Positions 7,991 through 16,997 of a stretch of DNA of 64,000 nt are shown in pieces; the stretch's first letter is position 1; each line of letters begins with the position of its first letter. Origin of the DNA: an uncultured Woeseiaceae bacterium (GTDB lineage: Bacteria > Pseudomonadota > Gammaproteobacteria > Steroidobacterales > Woeseiaceae). Location: the NCBI GenBank assembly GCA_945788625.1, contig CALZMQ010000011.1:1-64000 (forward strand). The letters are read 5' to 3'. Position numbers and translations under genes: made by a program. Under the pieces are notes generated by a model. It was given only the letters and a program-made list of their open reading frames with translations, was not told where the DNA came from and did not search any database.

Positions 7991-10066
7991 ATGACACAAT
8001 TCCCCCGATTGCCGGCGCGCGGCGCCAGCTTCGCGCTGGCCCTGCTGTTTTCACTCAGCCTGGCCGGTTGCGGTCAGGAGACCGCCGATGAAACGTCGAT
8101 CGCCGAGGCCAGCGTCGGCAAAATATCCGAGTATGAATGGTATTCGGAAGGAACGCCGGCGGGCCAGTCGACGGTCATACGTACCGGCGACGGCAAAATA
8201 ACAACCGAGTCTTTCACGCACTGGAACAACCGCGAGTACACGGTGAGCTCGGAGATGCAGCTCGATGCAGACGGACTCGTCGTTGCGCAGAAGATTACCG
8301 GCACATCGCCGTTCGGCGCGCCGATCGACGAGTCGTTCAGTTACGTTGACGGTGTCGCCAGTTGGAGCACGGCAGGGGAGAGCGGCAGCGCCACGACGGA
8401 TAAGCCTGGTTTCTACGTGGCGACCGAATATGGATCCCTGGGTGTCGCTGCCCTTGTGCGCGCGGCGATGGCCAACATGGACGGCGAACTGGCGTTGTTG
8501 CCATCTGGAACTGCCCGTGTCGAAAAACTCACGACAGCGGACGTCGATACCCCCAATGGTCCTGAGACCCTGTCCCTGTACGCGATTTCGGGCCTCGGAT
8601 TCACACCCGACTATGCCTGGTTCGATGACGATATTGAGTTGCGGGCCCTCGACTTCGGCGGCTTCATGGGCATGGTTCCGAAAGGGTGGGACATGGCGGT
8701 ACTCGACAGGCTCGGCGCCATTCAGATCGAACAGGACGGGTTGATAATGCAGCAACTGTCCGGTGAGCTGGCTACCGTGCTCGAAAAGGACGTCATCTTC
8801 GAGAACGTAGACGTTGTCGACGTCGAGAACGGTCGTCTGCTGCGGGATCATCACGTGCTGGTGGAGAACGGCAAGATTGCGGCCATCGCCGCGGAAGGTA
8901 TCGAAGCGGACGACGCGGTCCGCATCGACGGCAGCGGCAAATCCCTGATGCCGGGCATGTGGGACATGCACGGCCACTTCGGATTATCCGACGGCGTTCT
9001 GAATATAGCCGGAGGCATCACCAGTGTTCGTGACATTGGCAGCGTGCATGAGCAGATCATGGAACTTACGGCCAAGCACGATTCGGGTGAGGTGATCGGG
9101 CCGAACACGTACCGCTCGGGTTTCATCGACCAGGCGAGTCCTTACGCCACCGGCAAGACCGTGGCATCGCTCGAAGAGGCGCTCGAGCGCGTCGACTTCT
9201 ATGCCGAGCAGGGCTATATGCAGATCAAGCTCTACAGTTCCATCGATCCGTCCTGGGTGGACGATATCGCGGCAAGGGCGCATGGACACGGTATGCGCCT
9301 GAGCGGGCATATTCCCGCATTCATGTCCGCGGAGCAGGCGGTGCGGGCGGGTTATGACGAGATCCAGCACATCAACATGGTGTTTCTCAATTTTCTCGCC
9401 GGCGATCGCGAGGACACGCGCAAGCAGTTGCGCTTCACCCTGTACGGCGACGCGGCCGGGGAACTGGACCTGGAAAGCGAGGAGGTCGAGGAATTCATCG
9501 CATTGCTGGCCGACAACGACGTTGTTGTCGATCCGACGGCCGCTATTTTCGATACGCAGCTGATCCATCATGCGGGCGATGCGGATCCCTCGTTTGCCGT
9601 CATCGTGGATCATCTGCCGGCAGCGGTCGCTCGTGGCCTCTACAAACCGTTCATGGACATGGGGGCGGACAAGGTGGACGCATGGGCGAAGTCGGCGGTC
9701 AACCAGGCCGCCATGTTGCGCAAGCTGCACGAGAATGGCGTGCAGCTGGTTCCGGGCAGTGACTACTTCGCGGCTTTCACGATTCACCGCGAGCTGGAGC
9801 TTTACGCAGAGGCGGGCATACCTGTGGCTGACGTGTTGAGGATTGCGACGCTGGATTCGGCGCGCGTCGTGGGTGTCGACGATCGTACGGGCTCAATCAG
9901 CGTGGGCAAGGACTCCGACCTGGTTTTGCTGGACGGAAACCCGCTCGAGGACATCAGCGCGATCCGCCGCGCGACGCTGGTAATGAAAGGCAATACCGCC
10001 TACCGGCCGGACGCGCTTTACAAGGTGGTGGGCGTGAAGCCGTTCGTCGACTCGGTTGCCTTGTAG
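7991..10066 (+). CDS. Lipoprotein amidohydrolase with large N-terminal extension
   Basis: 691 aa. The N-terminus is a lipoprotein signal ending in SLAGC. Residues about 25-255 form an extra beta-rich domain without a recognised motif. From about 260 there is a complete amidohydrolase: MWDMHGHFG (HxH), IKLYSS (bridging Lys), LSGHIPAF and IQHINMV (His ligands), VPGSDYF (final Asp) and GKDSDLVLLDG at the end. All metal residues are present, so it is likely active, on the periplasmic side of a membrane. The start is supported by GGAG eight bases upstream. It begins 47 nt after the EAL gene and has no obvious partner. Confidence 0.87.
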   Translation: MTQFPRLPARGASFALALLFSLSLAGCGQETADETSIAEASVGKISEYEWYSEGTPAGQSTVIRTGDGKITTESFTHWNNREYTVSSEMQLDADGLVVAQKITGTSPFGAPIDESFSYVDGVASWSTAGESGSATTDKPGFYVATEYGSLGVAALVRAAMANMDGELALLPSGTARVEKLTTADVDTPNGPETLSLYAISGLGFTPDYAWFDDDIELRALDFGGFMGMVPKGWDMAVLDRLGAIQIEQDGLIMQQLSGELATVLEKDVIFENVDVVDVENGRLLRDHHVLVENGKIAAIAAEGIEADDAVRIDGSGKSLMPGMWDMHGHFGLSDGVLNIAGGITSVRDIGSVHEQIMELTAKHDSGEVIGPNTYRSGFIDQASPYATGKTVASLEEALERVDFYAEQGYMQIKLYSSIDPSWVDDIAARAHGHGMRLSGHIPAFMSAEQAVRAGYDEIQHINMVFLNFLAGDREDTRKQLRFTLYGDAAGELDLESEEVEEFIALLADNDVVVDPTAAIFDTQLIHHAGDADPSFAVIVDHLPAAVARGLYKPFMDMGADKVDAWAKSAVNQAAMLRKLHENGVQLVPGSDYFAAFTIHRELELYAEAGIPVADVLRIATLDSARVVGVDDRTGSISVGKDSDLVLLDGNPLEDISAIRRATLVMKGNTAYRPDALYKVVGVKPFVDSVAL

Positions 10067-10094
10067 GAATCAACGGCAGCCGCTCAGCGTCGCT

Positions 10095-10328
10095 TCACAA
10101 TCCGACCAGTTCTGCGTGAATGCCCTCGTTCCGGACTTTCACGAGGATGTCATGCGATTTCACTTTCTCGGGATTGTAAGTGACGGTAATCAGGTGCGGC
10201 TGGTCCTCCCGGTTACAGGCAGTCACCACACCACCCATTTTGTGAATGTGATCCTCGAGCGTCTTCAATTGGTCGAGCGGCAGCGTCTCATCGATATGTA
10301 CGATTACATCGGAAAGATTCGTGGTCAT
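10095..10328 (-). CDS. Small HMA-like protein of unknown function
   Basis: 77 aa, soluble. The pattern of strand, helix and strand (SDVIVHID, LDQLKTLEDHIHKMGGV, HLITVTYNPE, SHDILVKVRNEGIHAELVGL) resembles heavy-metal-associated ferredoxin-like folds. The metal-binding CxxC is absent; the single Cys is in VTACNRE. An AGGAGAG sequence lies just upstream of the ATG. It is convergent with the preceding amidohydrolase. Gene call is good; function is unknown. Confidence 0.7.
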   Translation of the reverse strand: MTTNLSDVIVHIDETLPLDQLKTLEDHIHKMGGVVTACNREDQPHLITVTYNPEKVKSHDILVKVRNEGIHAELVGL

Positions 10329-10513
10329 AGCGCTCTCCTTTCACCGGATTATCGTGTCACACGCACCCCCGCAGTCAATTCTGGGAACTACTGACTGCGG
10401 CCGCTATCGGCCCGGAGGCAAACATACGCATGTGTTAGGCTTTCAGTTGTCGGATAGATCCGCTACCGTCCCACGGCAACATCGCCATAACGAGGGACGA
10501 AAAGGTCGCAGAC

Positions 10514-10927
10514 ATGGGCATCGAAGTCCTGACCGAACTGAAACCCGAATATGCGCGCGTCGCGTGCCGAGGCGTTTTAGACGTCGATGAGTTTTGGACT
10601 GTGGTCGAGCGTGCTTTTCGATTCGCTGACAGCGAAGGGCGCAAAGCGGTTCTCGTCGATATTCGAAATTTGACGGGCAAGCCATTCACGACAATGGACC
10701 GGTACGCCGGCGGTAAACTCGTTGCGGAGCTACAACGAGGTTGCGGCAGTGGCATTGCATTCGGCCTTGTGGGCAATGAACCAATGATCGACCTAAGGAA
10801 GTTCGCCGAAACGGTCGCCACGAATCGCGGCGCCTTGGGACGAGTATTTACTGACATCGATGAGGCTGTCGACTGGTTTGGAGAAGTGGCGGATCGTCTG
10901 GACGACGTTGACCAGCCACCGGACTGA
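10514..10927 (+). CDS. STAS/SpoIIAA-like small protein
   Basis: 137 aa soluble protein. It has the alternation of strands and helices of the SpoIIAA-like/STAS-related family: a first strand YARVACRGVLD, a central strand KAVLVDIRNLTG, and a C-terminal RVFTDIDEAVDWF common to proteins annotated STAS/SpoIIAA-like. There is no clear phosphoacceptor Ser motif, so a role in partner switching is not supported. A purine-rich stretch precedes the ATG. Nearby genes give no functional clue. Confidence 0.65.
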   Translation: MGIEVLTELKPEYARVACRGVLDVDEFWTVVERAFRFADSEGRKAVLVDIRNLTGKPFTTMDRYAGGKLVAELQRGCGSGIAFGLVGNEPMIDLRKFAETVATNRGALGRVFTDIDEAVDWFGEVADRLDDVDQPPD

Positions 10928-11159
10928 CGGCATGGACCCCGGCAGGCGGGCTGGGCCGAGGATAGGAACGAGGGAATACAACAGGTTCATCAGGAAGCTA
11001 CTTGTGGCCCGCAATGCGCAATTTGCAGTCGTACGGACCAAATGGGCTCGGGGGTAAACCTCGCGGATCCCTGATTGCCACAATTGGCCACACTTGGGGC
11101 CCAGGATTGCCAGACCCGGGCGCTAAAACTGTACATACGTCGAATCAGGGAGAACTCGT

Positions 11160-11915
11160 ATGTACGGTCAGCAGGTCAACTGGCGCAAGTGGCAGCATTT
11201 CTTCGAGCAGCGCGCGAACCGCCCGTTGCCCCCGCTGGCATCGGATACGGATTATTCGAGTCTCCCAAAATCACTGGCCCGATCGCTGGCCGTATTTCAG
11301 TTGGGCGAGTCCGGCGGCGGTACCGTCATCGAACAGGCACGACTCAGCGATTTACCGGGGACGAACGACCATTATGCGGCGGCAATGGCATTGTTCGTGA
11401 AAGAAGAGCACCGCCATGCGAACGTGCTGGCTATGTGCGTGCGATTACTGGGTGGTTCGTTGGTTCGCAAGAACTGGACAGCGCGCATGTTCGTCTTCGC
11501 GCGGAGACTGATAGGACTGCGCCTCAAGGTGCTTGTGCTGCTGGCGGCGGAGGTCGTTGGAATCTGTTACTACCATTTGCTCGCCAGCCGACTGCCGTCG
11601 TGTCATATACAACGCTGGTTGCGCGAGCTCGTTGACGAGGAGAAGTATCATCTCTTCTTCCACTGCGATTTCCTGCGCAGCCAGATCTGCAGCGCAGGAC
11701 AGCGCCGTTTGTTCATCGTAGTGTGGCGAAGCCTGATGGTAGTCGCCGCAGTTACGGTGATCATCGACCACCGCAACGCGATCCGCGACATGGGTCTGGA
11801 TGTAAAAACCATCTGCGGCCGGTGGAAGTCCTACAGCCGATTGGCCGAGCAACTGGTGACGCGCGACGGTCTGCCAGAATGTGTCATGCAGTCCCGGCAA
11901 ACCAGCCACGCATAG
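11160..11915 (+). CDS. Ferritin-like di-iron protein
   Basis: 251 aa. Four conserved helices carry a carboxylate/histidine pattern expected for a di-iron four-helix bundle: FQLGESGGG, KEEHRHANVLA, EVVGICYYHLL and DEEKYHLFFH. The order Glu, EExxH, Glu, DExxH matches ferritin-like oxidases or hydroxylases. One hydrophobic stretch near the C-terminus (FIVVWRSLMVVAAVTVII) could be membrane-associated. GGGAG lies upstream of the ATG. The substrate is unknown and no reductase partner is adjacent. The 232 bases between the previous gene and this one contain no other ORF I can support. Confidence 0.7.
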   Translation: MYGQQVNWRKWQHFFEQRANRPLPPLASDTDYSSLPKSLARSLAVFQLGESGGGTVIEQARLSDLPGTNDHYAAAMALFVKEEHRHANVLAMCVRLLGGSLVRKNWTARMFVFARRLIGLRLKVLVLLAAEVVGICYYHLLASRLPSCHIQRWLRELVDEEKYHLFFHCDFLRSQICSAGQRRLFIVVWRSLMVVAAVTVIIDHRNAIRDMGLDVKTICGRWKSYSRLAEQLVTRDGLPECVMQSRQTSHA

Positions 11916-12022
11916 GGAACCGCGGTTCGACCCCGGTTTCTTACCTCTTAATCGGCTGATCGGGCCCGAGATCAGTGAATCGCCATGCATCGTAAGCGCG
12001 CAGCCGCTACACTGCCCCGGCG

Positions 12023-12958
12023 ATGGAATTAACCGAACTCGACACCCTGCGCATCGTACTTGACCCGATTGGACAGGCGGGCGTCGCGCTCGCGCTCATG
12101 ATTGTCATGTTCAGTGTTGCGCTCGGGCTCCGCGTGAGAGATTTTCACTTCCTCGTCGACAAGCCGCTGTTGTTCCTCGGCGGCGTTGTTTCGCAGGTAG
12201 TGGTTCTGCCGCTCGTTACCTATCTGCTGATTATCGGTCTGGAGCCCGGTGCATCGATAGCTCTCGGCATGATCGTGGTCGCCTGCTGCCCCGGCGGCGC
12301 TGTCTCCAACCTCTTGACTTACCTGTCCCGGGGAAACCTCGCGGCCTCCGTGGCGCTGACCGCAACGTCGAGCATACTTGCTGCGATCCTGACACCGGCG
12401 TCTATCCTGTTCTGGTCCCACGCCTATGAACCGACGTCCACGTTGCTCGACACGCTCGACGTGAACCCGCTCTATTTCCTGGTGCAGACGACGTTGTTGC
12501 TCTCGGTGCCTCTCGTTCTCGGCATGCTGGTCGCGGCCAAAGCGCCGGATGTCGCTGCCAGAATACGGAAACGGACGACATTGCTCGGTGCATCGGTTCT
12601 CATCGGCGTCATCATCTACGGAATAGTCTATTTCTTCCCGGTGCTGTATCCGGCCTTGCCGTTACTGGGCACCGTGGTCGTGCTGCACAATACGCTCGCT
12701 TTCGCGACCGGAGCGGCAGCGGGGCTGATCCTGTCGCGCAAGACGCCGACGCGCAGGGCGCTGACCTTCGAAATAGGCATCCAGAATTCCGGGCTGGCGC
12801 TGGTGATTTTGCTCAGCCAGTTGCAGGGGCTCGGCGGCGCGGCGGCGATTGCCGCCGTCTGGGGCGTGTGGCATTTGATCGCCGGCGGTCTCATTGCGCT
12901 GTTCTTCCGCGCACTGGACAACCGCAGGCAATTGCTCTGGCAGACCGAACAGGATTAG
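12023..12958 (+). CDS. Bile acid:sodium symporter (BASS) family transporter
   Basis: 311 aa with nine to ten hydrophobic segments across the whole length. Family-typical sequence includes MIVMFSVALGLRVRDF, VVACCPGGAVSNLLTYLSRG (the crossing-over helix motif) and FEIGIQNSGLALVIL (second sodium-site region). It is an inner-membrane Na+-coupled transporter of an organic anion; the substrate cannot be assigned, since BASS proteins carry bile acids, pantoate, 2-keto acids and others. It is convergent with the ZIP-like gene, with only 13 bases between stops. Confidence 0.88.
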   Translation: MELTELDTLRIVLDPIGQAGVALALMIVMFSVALGLRVRDFHFLVDKPLLFLGGVVSQVVVLPLVTYLLIIGLEPGASIALGMIVVACCPGGAVSNLLTYLSRGNLAASVALTATSSILAAILTPASILFWSHAYEPTSTLLDTLDVNPLYFLVQTTLLLSVPLVLGMLVAAKAPDVAARIRKRTTLLGASVLIGVIIYGIVYFFPVLYPALPLLGTVVVLHNTLAFATGAAAGLILSRKTPTRRALTFEIGIQNSGLALVILLSQLQGLGGAAAIAAVWGVWHLIAGGLIALFFRALDNRRQLLWQTEQD

Positions 12959-12971
12959 TGCGTGGCGTGTT

Positions 12972-13661
12972 CTAGCCGTGAAGTTGCGGCGCAGTGAACA
13001 ACAGGAACAAGCCGAGTAGTATGCCGATCCGGTAGCCCCAGTCCTGCGCCTTTGCAACCGGCTCGACGTGGGCCCCATGCTCATGTGTTATGCCGAACGC
13101 AACGATGTGAATCAGCGATCCTGACACGAAGGCCTGCACGTAGGAAATACCACGCGCTTGCGCAAATTCGATCACAGGTCCGCCGAACAGGTACGAAACG
13201 GTCGTTGCTATGGCAATCGTGGCGAAGACCGCGATGGCGACAGGCGCGCCGAGATTCGGGCGCAACGACCACCAGATGGCCATGCCGACGGGCAGCCTGT
13301 GCAATATTACAGCGTAGGCAAGGTCGCCCCCACCCGTCGGCAACAGGACGATACCGTCAATTATTGCGTGCAGTACCAGACCCAGGGCCGCCATCGCCAA
13401 CACCAGCACGTGTGCTTCGTGGAAAGCGCCGTGAAAAGTTCGCTCGATTACGAACGGGAACGATATGCCGACAACGAGGAATACAGCCGCCGCTGTGCCG
13501 CCGGCGGCGAGCGCGTCCGGAATAATGTCGATGCAGACGATTCCCGCTATGGTAATGAATATGAAACCGTCGAGAATCTGCCGCGCGACATGGTTGCGCC
13601 GGCCGAGCGCGTAGATGACCGGGCCGAGCAGCAATGCAAAAATGCTGAGAATGAGGTTCAT
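12972..13661 (-). CDS. ZIP-like integral membrane protein with altered second metal motif
   Basis: 229 aa with about eight hydrophobic segments. Start chosen at the ATG at 13661 (MNLILSIFALLLGPV); upstream in-frame sequence is antisense to the FixH-like gene and not protein-like. Two ZIP hallmarks are recognisable: VLHAIIDGIVLL in place of HNxxDG, and VILHRLPVGMAIW in place of HEIPEG. The metal-binding Glu of the second motif is replaced by Val. A His pair in ITHEHGAH follows near the end. It may move a divalent metal or have lost transport. It is divergently arranged, with 60 bases of shared upstream DNA, to a FixH-like/cytochrome c peroxidase operon, suggesting a common role in metal or redox supply. 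Confidence 0.72.
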   Translation of the reverse strand: MNLILSIFALLLGPVIYALGRRNHVARQILDGFIFITIAGIVCIDIIPDALAAGGTAAAVFLVVGISFPFVIERTFHGAFHEAHVLVLAMAALGLVLHAIIDGIVLLPTGGGDLAYAVILHRLPVGMAIWWSLRPNLGAPVAIAVFATIAIATTVSYLFGGPVIEFAQARGISYVQAFVSGSLIHIVAFGITHEHGAHVEPVAKAQDWGYRIGILLGLFLLFTAPQLHG

Positions 13662-13721
13662 AGGGTTGTGGCGCCGGAACAGCGGCTGTGATGGTGCCCG
13701 GCCTGTGGTTAGAATACACGA

Positions 13722-14705
13722 ATGATTGCACGGCCGACGATATTCCTGTTTGCGGTTTTTTGCGCTGTATGGACGATACCGCAACAAGCGGCGTTCGCGC
13801 ATGGCGGCGTCGTCCAGGAAGACGACCTGTGTGTAATCAAGGTCAATTACCTGCGCGCACATTTCAAGATCTACCAGCCTAGCGTCAGCGGCCACGAGCA
13901 ATTTTGCGAGGACCTGCCGGCAGCCTCCGAAAGCGTGTTCGTCATGGAATACCAGCACGATGCATTGAGTAGCATGCCCATCGATTTCCGGATAATCCGC
14001 GACGTAACCGGCAAAGGGCGTTTCGCGAGGATGGAAGACGTCGAGCTTATTGGCGATCTGGATGACATCACGGTGTTCTTCCAGCCGGCCGTAACCGAGC
14101 CCGACGTATTCACAGTTGTTCACGAATTCCTGGAAGAGGGCGATTTCATCGGCATCGTTACCGCGACGCAGCCAGACTCGAACAAGGTATACGCCGCCGT
14201 TTTCCCGTTCGAAGTCGGTTTTACCGGCGTAGGCTACTGGCCGTTCTTCATTGGAGTCCTGTTGCTGCTGCAACTTCAATACCTGCACATGAGCGGTCGG
14301 CTCAAGCGGTGGTTCAAAGGCGGCAGCAAGGGCATGGCGGCAATTGTGCTCATTGTCCTGGTTCCGTTTGCGAGTGCGGAGACGTTCGCCGGCGAAGGCG
14401 CCGATCTTCGGGTTACTTACACGACGCCCGCCGGGCCGCCACAGATCAATCGGATTCACAGCTGGATACTGCATCTCGAGACGGCCGACGGGAAGCCCGT
14501 CGAGAGTGCGCGGGTCGTCGTCGAGGGCGGCATGCCGGAGCATGATCACGGTTTGCCCACGCGGCCACGCGTGACGGAAGAGCTTGGCGGCGGTGACTAC
14601 CGTCTCGACGGCATGCGCTTTCACATGAGCGGCTACTGGGAGATCGTAGTGACCGTCGAGACGGACGGCGGTGATTCGGTCGTGGTCCTTCCGCTGCAAT
14701 TGTGA
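13722..14705 (+). CDS. Two-domain membrane protein with C-terminal FixH/YtkA-like domain
   Basis: 327 aa. A cleavable-looking signal (PQQAAFAHGG) leads into an extracytoplasmic domain (about 27-165), a membrane segment (GYWPFFIGVLLLLQLQYLHM, about 168-190), a second hydrophobic stretch that looks like another signal sequence (AAIVLIVLVPFASAETF, about 204-221), and a FixH/YtkA-like beta domain (about 225-327) with His/Met-rich loops GMPEHDHG and GMRFHMSGYW. It appears to be a fusion of two formerly separate secreted proteins. The GTGA overlap with the next gene couples it to a MauG-type peroxidase. Metal (copper) handling is possible from the His/Met loops; this is inference. Confidence 0.72.
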   Translation: MIARPTIFLFAVFCAVWTIPQQAAFAHGGVVQEDDLCVIKVNYLRAHFKIYQPSVSGHEQFCEDLPAASESVFVMEYQHDALSSMPIDFRIIRDVTGKGRFARMEDVELIGDLDDITVFFQPAVTEPDVFTVVHEFLEEGDFIGIVTATQPDSNKVYAAVFPFEVGFTGVGYWPFFIGVLLLLQLQYLHMSGRLKRWFKGGSKGMAAIVLIVLVPFASAETFAGEGADLRVTYTTPAGPPQINRIHSWILHLETADGKPVESARVVVEGGMPEHDHGLPTRPRVTEELGGGDYRLDGMRFHMSGYWEIVVTVETDGGDSVVVLPLQL

Positions 14706-15964
14706 GATCGACTTCACTCAGGACAATAGGCGTCCTCGTCGTCGCAGGGGCGGTTGTCGCGTGGCTGCAGATACGTGAACCGGCACCACCGCCCTGGACC
14801 GAGAGCGAAGTCGCGGTTCTCCGATCACTCTGGCTCGAGAGCTTGCCGGCCCTGCCCGCCGACCGCAGCAACAAGGTCGCCGACGATCCTCGGGCTGCGG
14901 CGTTTGGCCAGCAACTGTTTTTCGATCCGCGCATGAGTGCCAATGGGCAAATCGCCTGTTCGACATGTCATCAACCGGTGCGCCGTTTCTCGGACGGGCT
15001 GGCCAAAGGCCAGGCTATTGGTACCTCGAAACGGAATACACCGAGTATCGCTGGCAGCGCCTACAGCCCATGGCTGTATTGGGACGGGCGCCGCGACAGC
15101 CAGTGGTCTCAGGCACTGGCGCCGCTCGAGGACCCCAACGAGCATGGTAGCAATCGAATGCAGGTGATTCGTGTAATCTCAAGCGACGAGTCCTACCGGG
15201 GCCAGTACGTGTCGCTCTTCGGTCCATTAACGGACCTGGCCGACGTGGCACGCTTTCCCATTGCGGCCGCGCCAGGCCTGGGTGACGAATGGGATGCTGC
15301 ATGGCAGGCGATGGCAGAGCCCGACCGTGTCGCCGTTAATACCGTGTTCTCGAATATCGGCAAAGCCATTGCGGCGTTCGAACGCACGATTCTGCCGGTT
15401 TCTTCGCGATTCGACGATTACGTTGCGGCGGTGATCGATGCCGACACGGAGCGGCAGCAGTTGCTCTTCAATGACGCCGAAGTCCGGGGCCTGCGGCTGT
15501 TCATTGGAGAAGCGAATTGCACCCAGTGCCACAATGGTCCGCTGTTGACCAACAACGAATTCCATAACACGGGCGTCCTGAGTTTCAGCGGGGAAGTGCC
15601 GGACAAGGGCAGGGTGGGTGGCTTGCCGGAAGTGTTTGCCGACCCCTTCAATTGCCTGGGCGACTACAGTGACGATCCCGAGCGGCACTGTCCGGAACTG
15701 GAGTTCGCGCGCACCGGCGCGGAGCTTGTGGGGGCGTTCAGGACACCCTCATTGCGCAATGTCGAGGGTACGGCGCCATTCATGCATAAGGGGCAGATCG
15801 CAACCCTCGGCCTGGTACTTGAACACTACAACGAGGCGCCCGATGCGATGATTGGCCACAACGAGGCCAAGCCACTTGGCCTCGGCAAGCGCGAGATTCG
15901 CGATCTGGCGTCGTTTCTCGGAACGCTGACACCACGCGAGCAAGCTCAGTTCGACAGCATGTAG
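14702..15964 (+). CDS. MauG-type di-haem cytochrome c peroxidase
   Basis: 420 aa starting at a GTG that overlaps the stop of the FixH-like gene. Residues 8-22 form an uncleaved or Sec signal segment. Two c-haem sites are present: CSTCH at 86-90 and CTQCH at 273-277. Other family signatures are LFFDPRMSANGQIACSTCH, SIAGSAYSPWLYWDGR, and the C-terminal FRTPSLRNVEGTAPFMHKGQ. It is a periplasmic enzyme that reduces peroxide or oxidises a protein or small substrate with two haems. The co-transcribed FixH-like protein and the divergent ZIP-like protein are likely functional partners. The last 19 bases overlap the convergent PrsW gene. Confidence 0.92.
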   Translation: MRSTSLRTIGVLVVAGAVVAWLQIREPAPPPWTESEVAVLRSLWLESLPALPADRSNKVADDPRAAAFGQQLFFDPRMSANGQIACSTCHQPVRRFSDGLAKGQAIGTSKRNTPSIAGSAYSPWLYWDGRRDSQWSQALAPLEDPNEHGSNRMQVIRVISSDESYRGQYVSLFGPLTDLADVARFPIAAAPGLGDEWDAAWQAMAEPDRVAVNTVFSNIGKAIAAFERTILPVSSRFDDYVAAVIDADTERQQLLFNDAEVRGLRLFIGEANCTQCHNGPLLTNNEFHNTGVLSFSGEVPDKGRVGGLPEVFADPFNCLGDYSDDPERHCPELEFARTGAELVGAFRTPSLRNVEGTAPFMHKGQIATLGLVLEHYNEAPDAMIGHNEAKPLGLGKREIRDLASFLGTLTPREQAQFDSM

Positions 15965-16959
15965 AATTGCCACAGGTCTTTCTGGCTCATCCTCAGAAAA
16001 GGTTTGATGGCGAGCAGACCGGTCGTGCCGATACTGGATTCGAGGAACTTCAGTTCGTCGAGCTTTGCCCTGGTTTCCTCACCCGCTTTATTCATGAAGC
16101 CTGACTCGCGCATCATCAGGAGCCCCTTCGCTCGGATGGATAACTCCGTGTGCAGCCGCAGGTAACACAGCAAATCGACGACAACAGGCCCCGCGAATTT
16201 CTCTTTCAGCGAGTGCAGGTACAAACCGACCTTGGAGACCGAAAACTCGCCGGAATTGATGAGTTGCAGCAATTCCGTATCCGCGTCGAACCCCATGCCC
16301 AGCCACTCCGACACTGTTTTCTCGCTTTGCTGGAAGACGACCGCGAGAAGGACCGGCAGCGCTACCAGCACGCTGAGCGTATTGACGATCGGCGCCAGGA
16401 AAAAATGATTGAAAACAGAGTGGGTGATAACCGCGACCATGAAACCCGGTATCAGAGCCACCCGATTCAGGTTTGGTTTCTGACCCATTATCGTGTGCGA
16501 GACGATCGCAAAAATCGCGGCGGTGCCGCCGTGCATTATGGCCGTGCCGAAACCGCGTACGATCCAGGTACCCAGGTGTGTATCGGGAAGTGCTTGCAGG
16601 TAAAACAGATTCTCGAAGATCGCGAATCCCGTGCCGACGGCGAATCCGAATATTGCAGCGTCCACGAGAAAGCCGATGCGGTTGTTTCGAATCAGGACGA
16701 TGATGATAGCGGCCTTAAGAGCCTCCTCGACGACCGGCGCGACGTAGCGCGTGTACGTCGTGAAGCCTGTTTGCAGCCACTCGAGCCCAGCTACGTTGAT
16801 CGGGTAGCTGATCAGCGCGGCGGCGCAGCCCATCAAGATCGTGCCGGCGATCCAGCGCATCGGGATGAGCTTGTAGCTGTCGAGATAGACCAGCCCCGCG
16901 AGAAAGAAACAGACCGGCAGCAGTCCGAGCAGGGCGTGTATTGCAAAGTCTGCGCTCAT
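15946..16959 (-). CDS. PrsW-family intramembrane metalloprotease
   Basis: 337 aa. The N-terminal 230 residues have about eight transmembrane helices with the PrsW/CPBP-like motifs VEEALKAAI (EExxK), FAIFENLFYL, GFGTAIMHGG and ITHSVFNHFF. The C-terminal third (about 235-337) is soluble and helical (LQLINSGEFSVSKVGLYLHS onwards). PrsW proteins of Gram-positives cleave anti-sigma factors; an ECF sigma/anti-sigma pair lies about 5 kb away, but a link is only speculative. The 3' end overlaps the convergent cytochrome peroxidase gene by 19 bases. Confidence 0.85.
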   Translation of the reverse strand: MSADFAIHALLGLLPVCFFLAGLVYLDSYKLIPMRWIAGTILMGCAAALISYPINVAGLEWLQTGFTTYTRYVAPVVEEALKAAIIIVLIRNNRIGFLVDAAIFGFAVGTGFAIFENLFYLQALPDTHLGTWIVRGFGTAIMHGGTAAIFAIVSHTIMGQKPNLNRVALIPGFMVAVITHSVFNHFFLAPIVNTLSVLVALPVLLAVVFQQSEKTVSEWLGMGFDADTELLQLINSGEFSVSKVGLYLHSLKEKFAGPVVVDLLCYLRLHTELSIRAKGLLMMRESGFMNKAGEETRAKLDELKFLESSIGTTGLLAIKPFLRMSQKDLWQFYMLSN

Positions 16960-16997
16960 CCTCGTAGCACGGCGTCCAGTATGGGCTGGCCGTCAGA

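Noticed and set aside
13662..14717. Extension of the ZIP-like gene to 14717 (581 aa)
   Set aside because: The extra 350 residues are antisense to the FixH-like gene and have no protein-like pattern; the ATG at 13661 starts a typical membrane helix.
15946..16959. PrsW protease as the site-1 protease for the anti-sigma factor encoded at 21.3-22.0 kb
   Set aside because: The genes are 5 kb apart and separated by another gene; the family precedent is from Gram-positives, so proximity alone does not support it.
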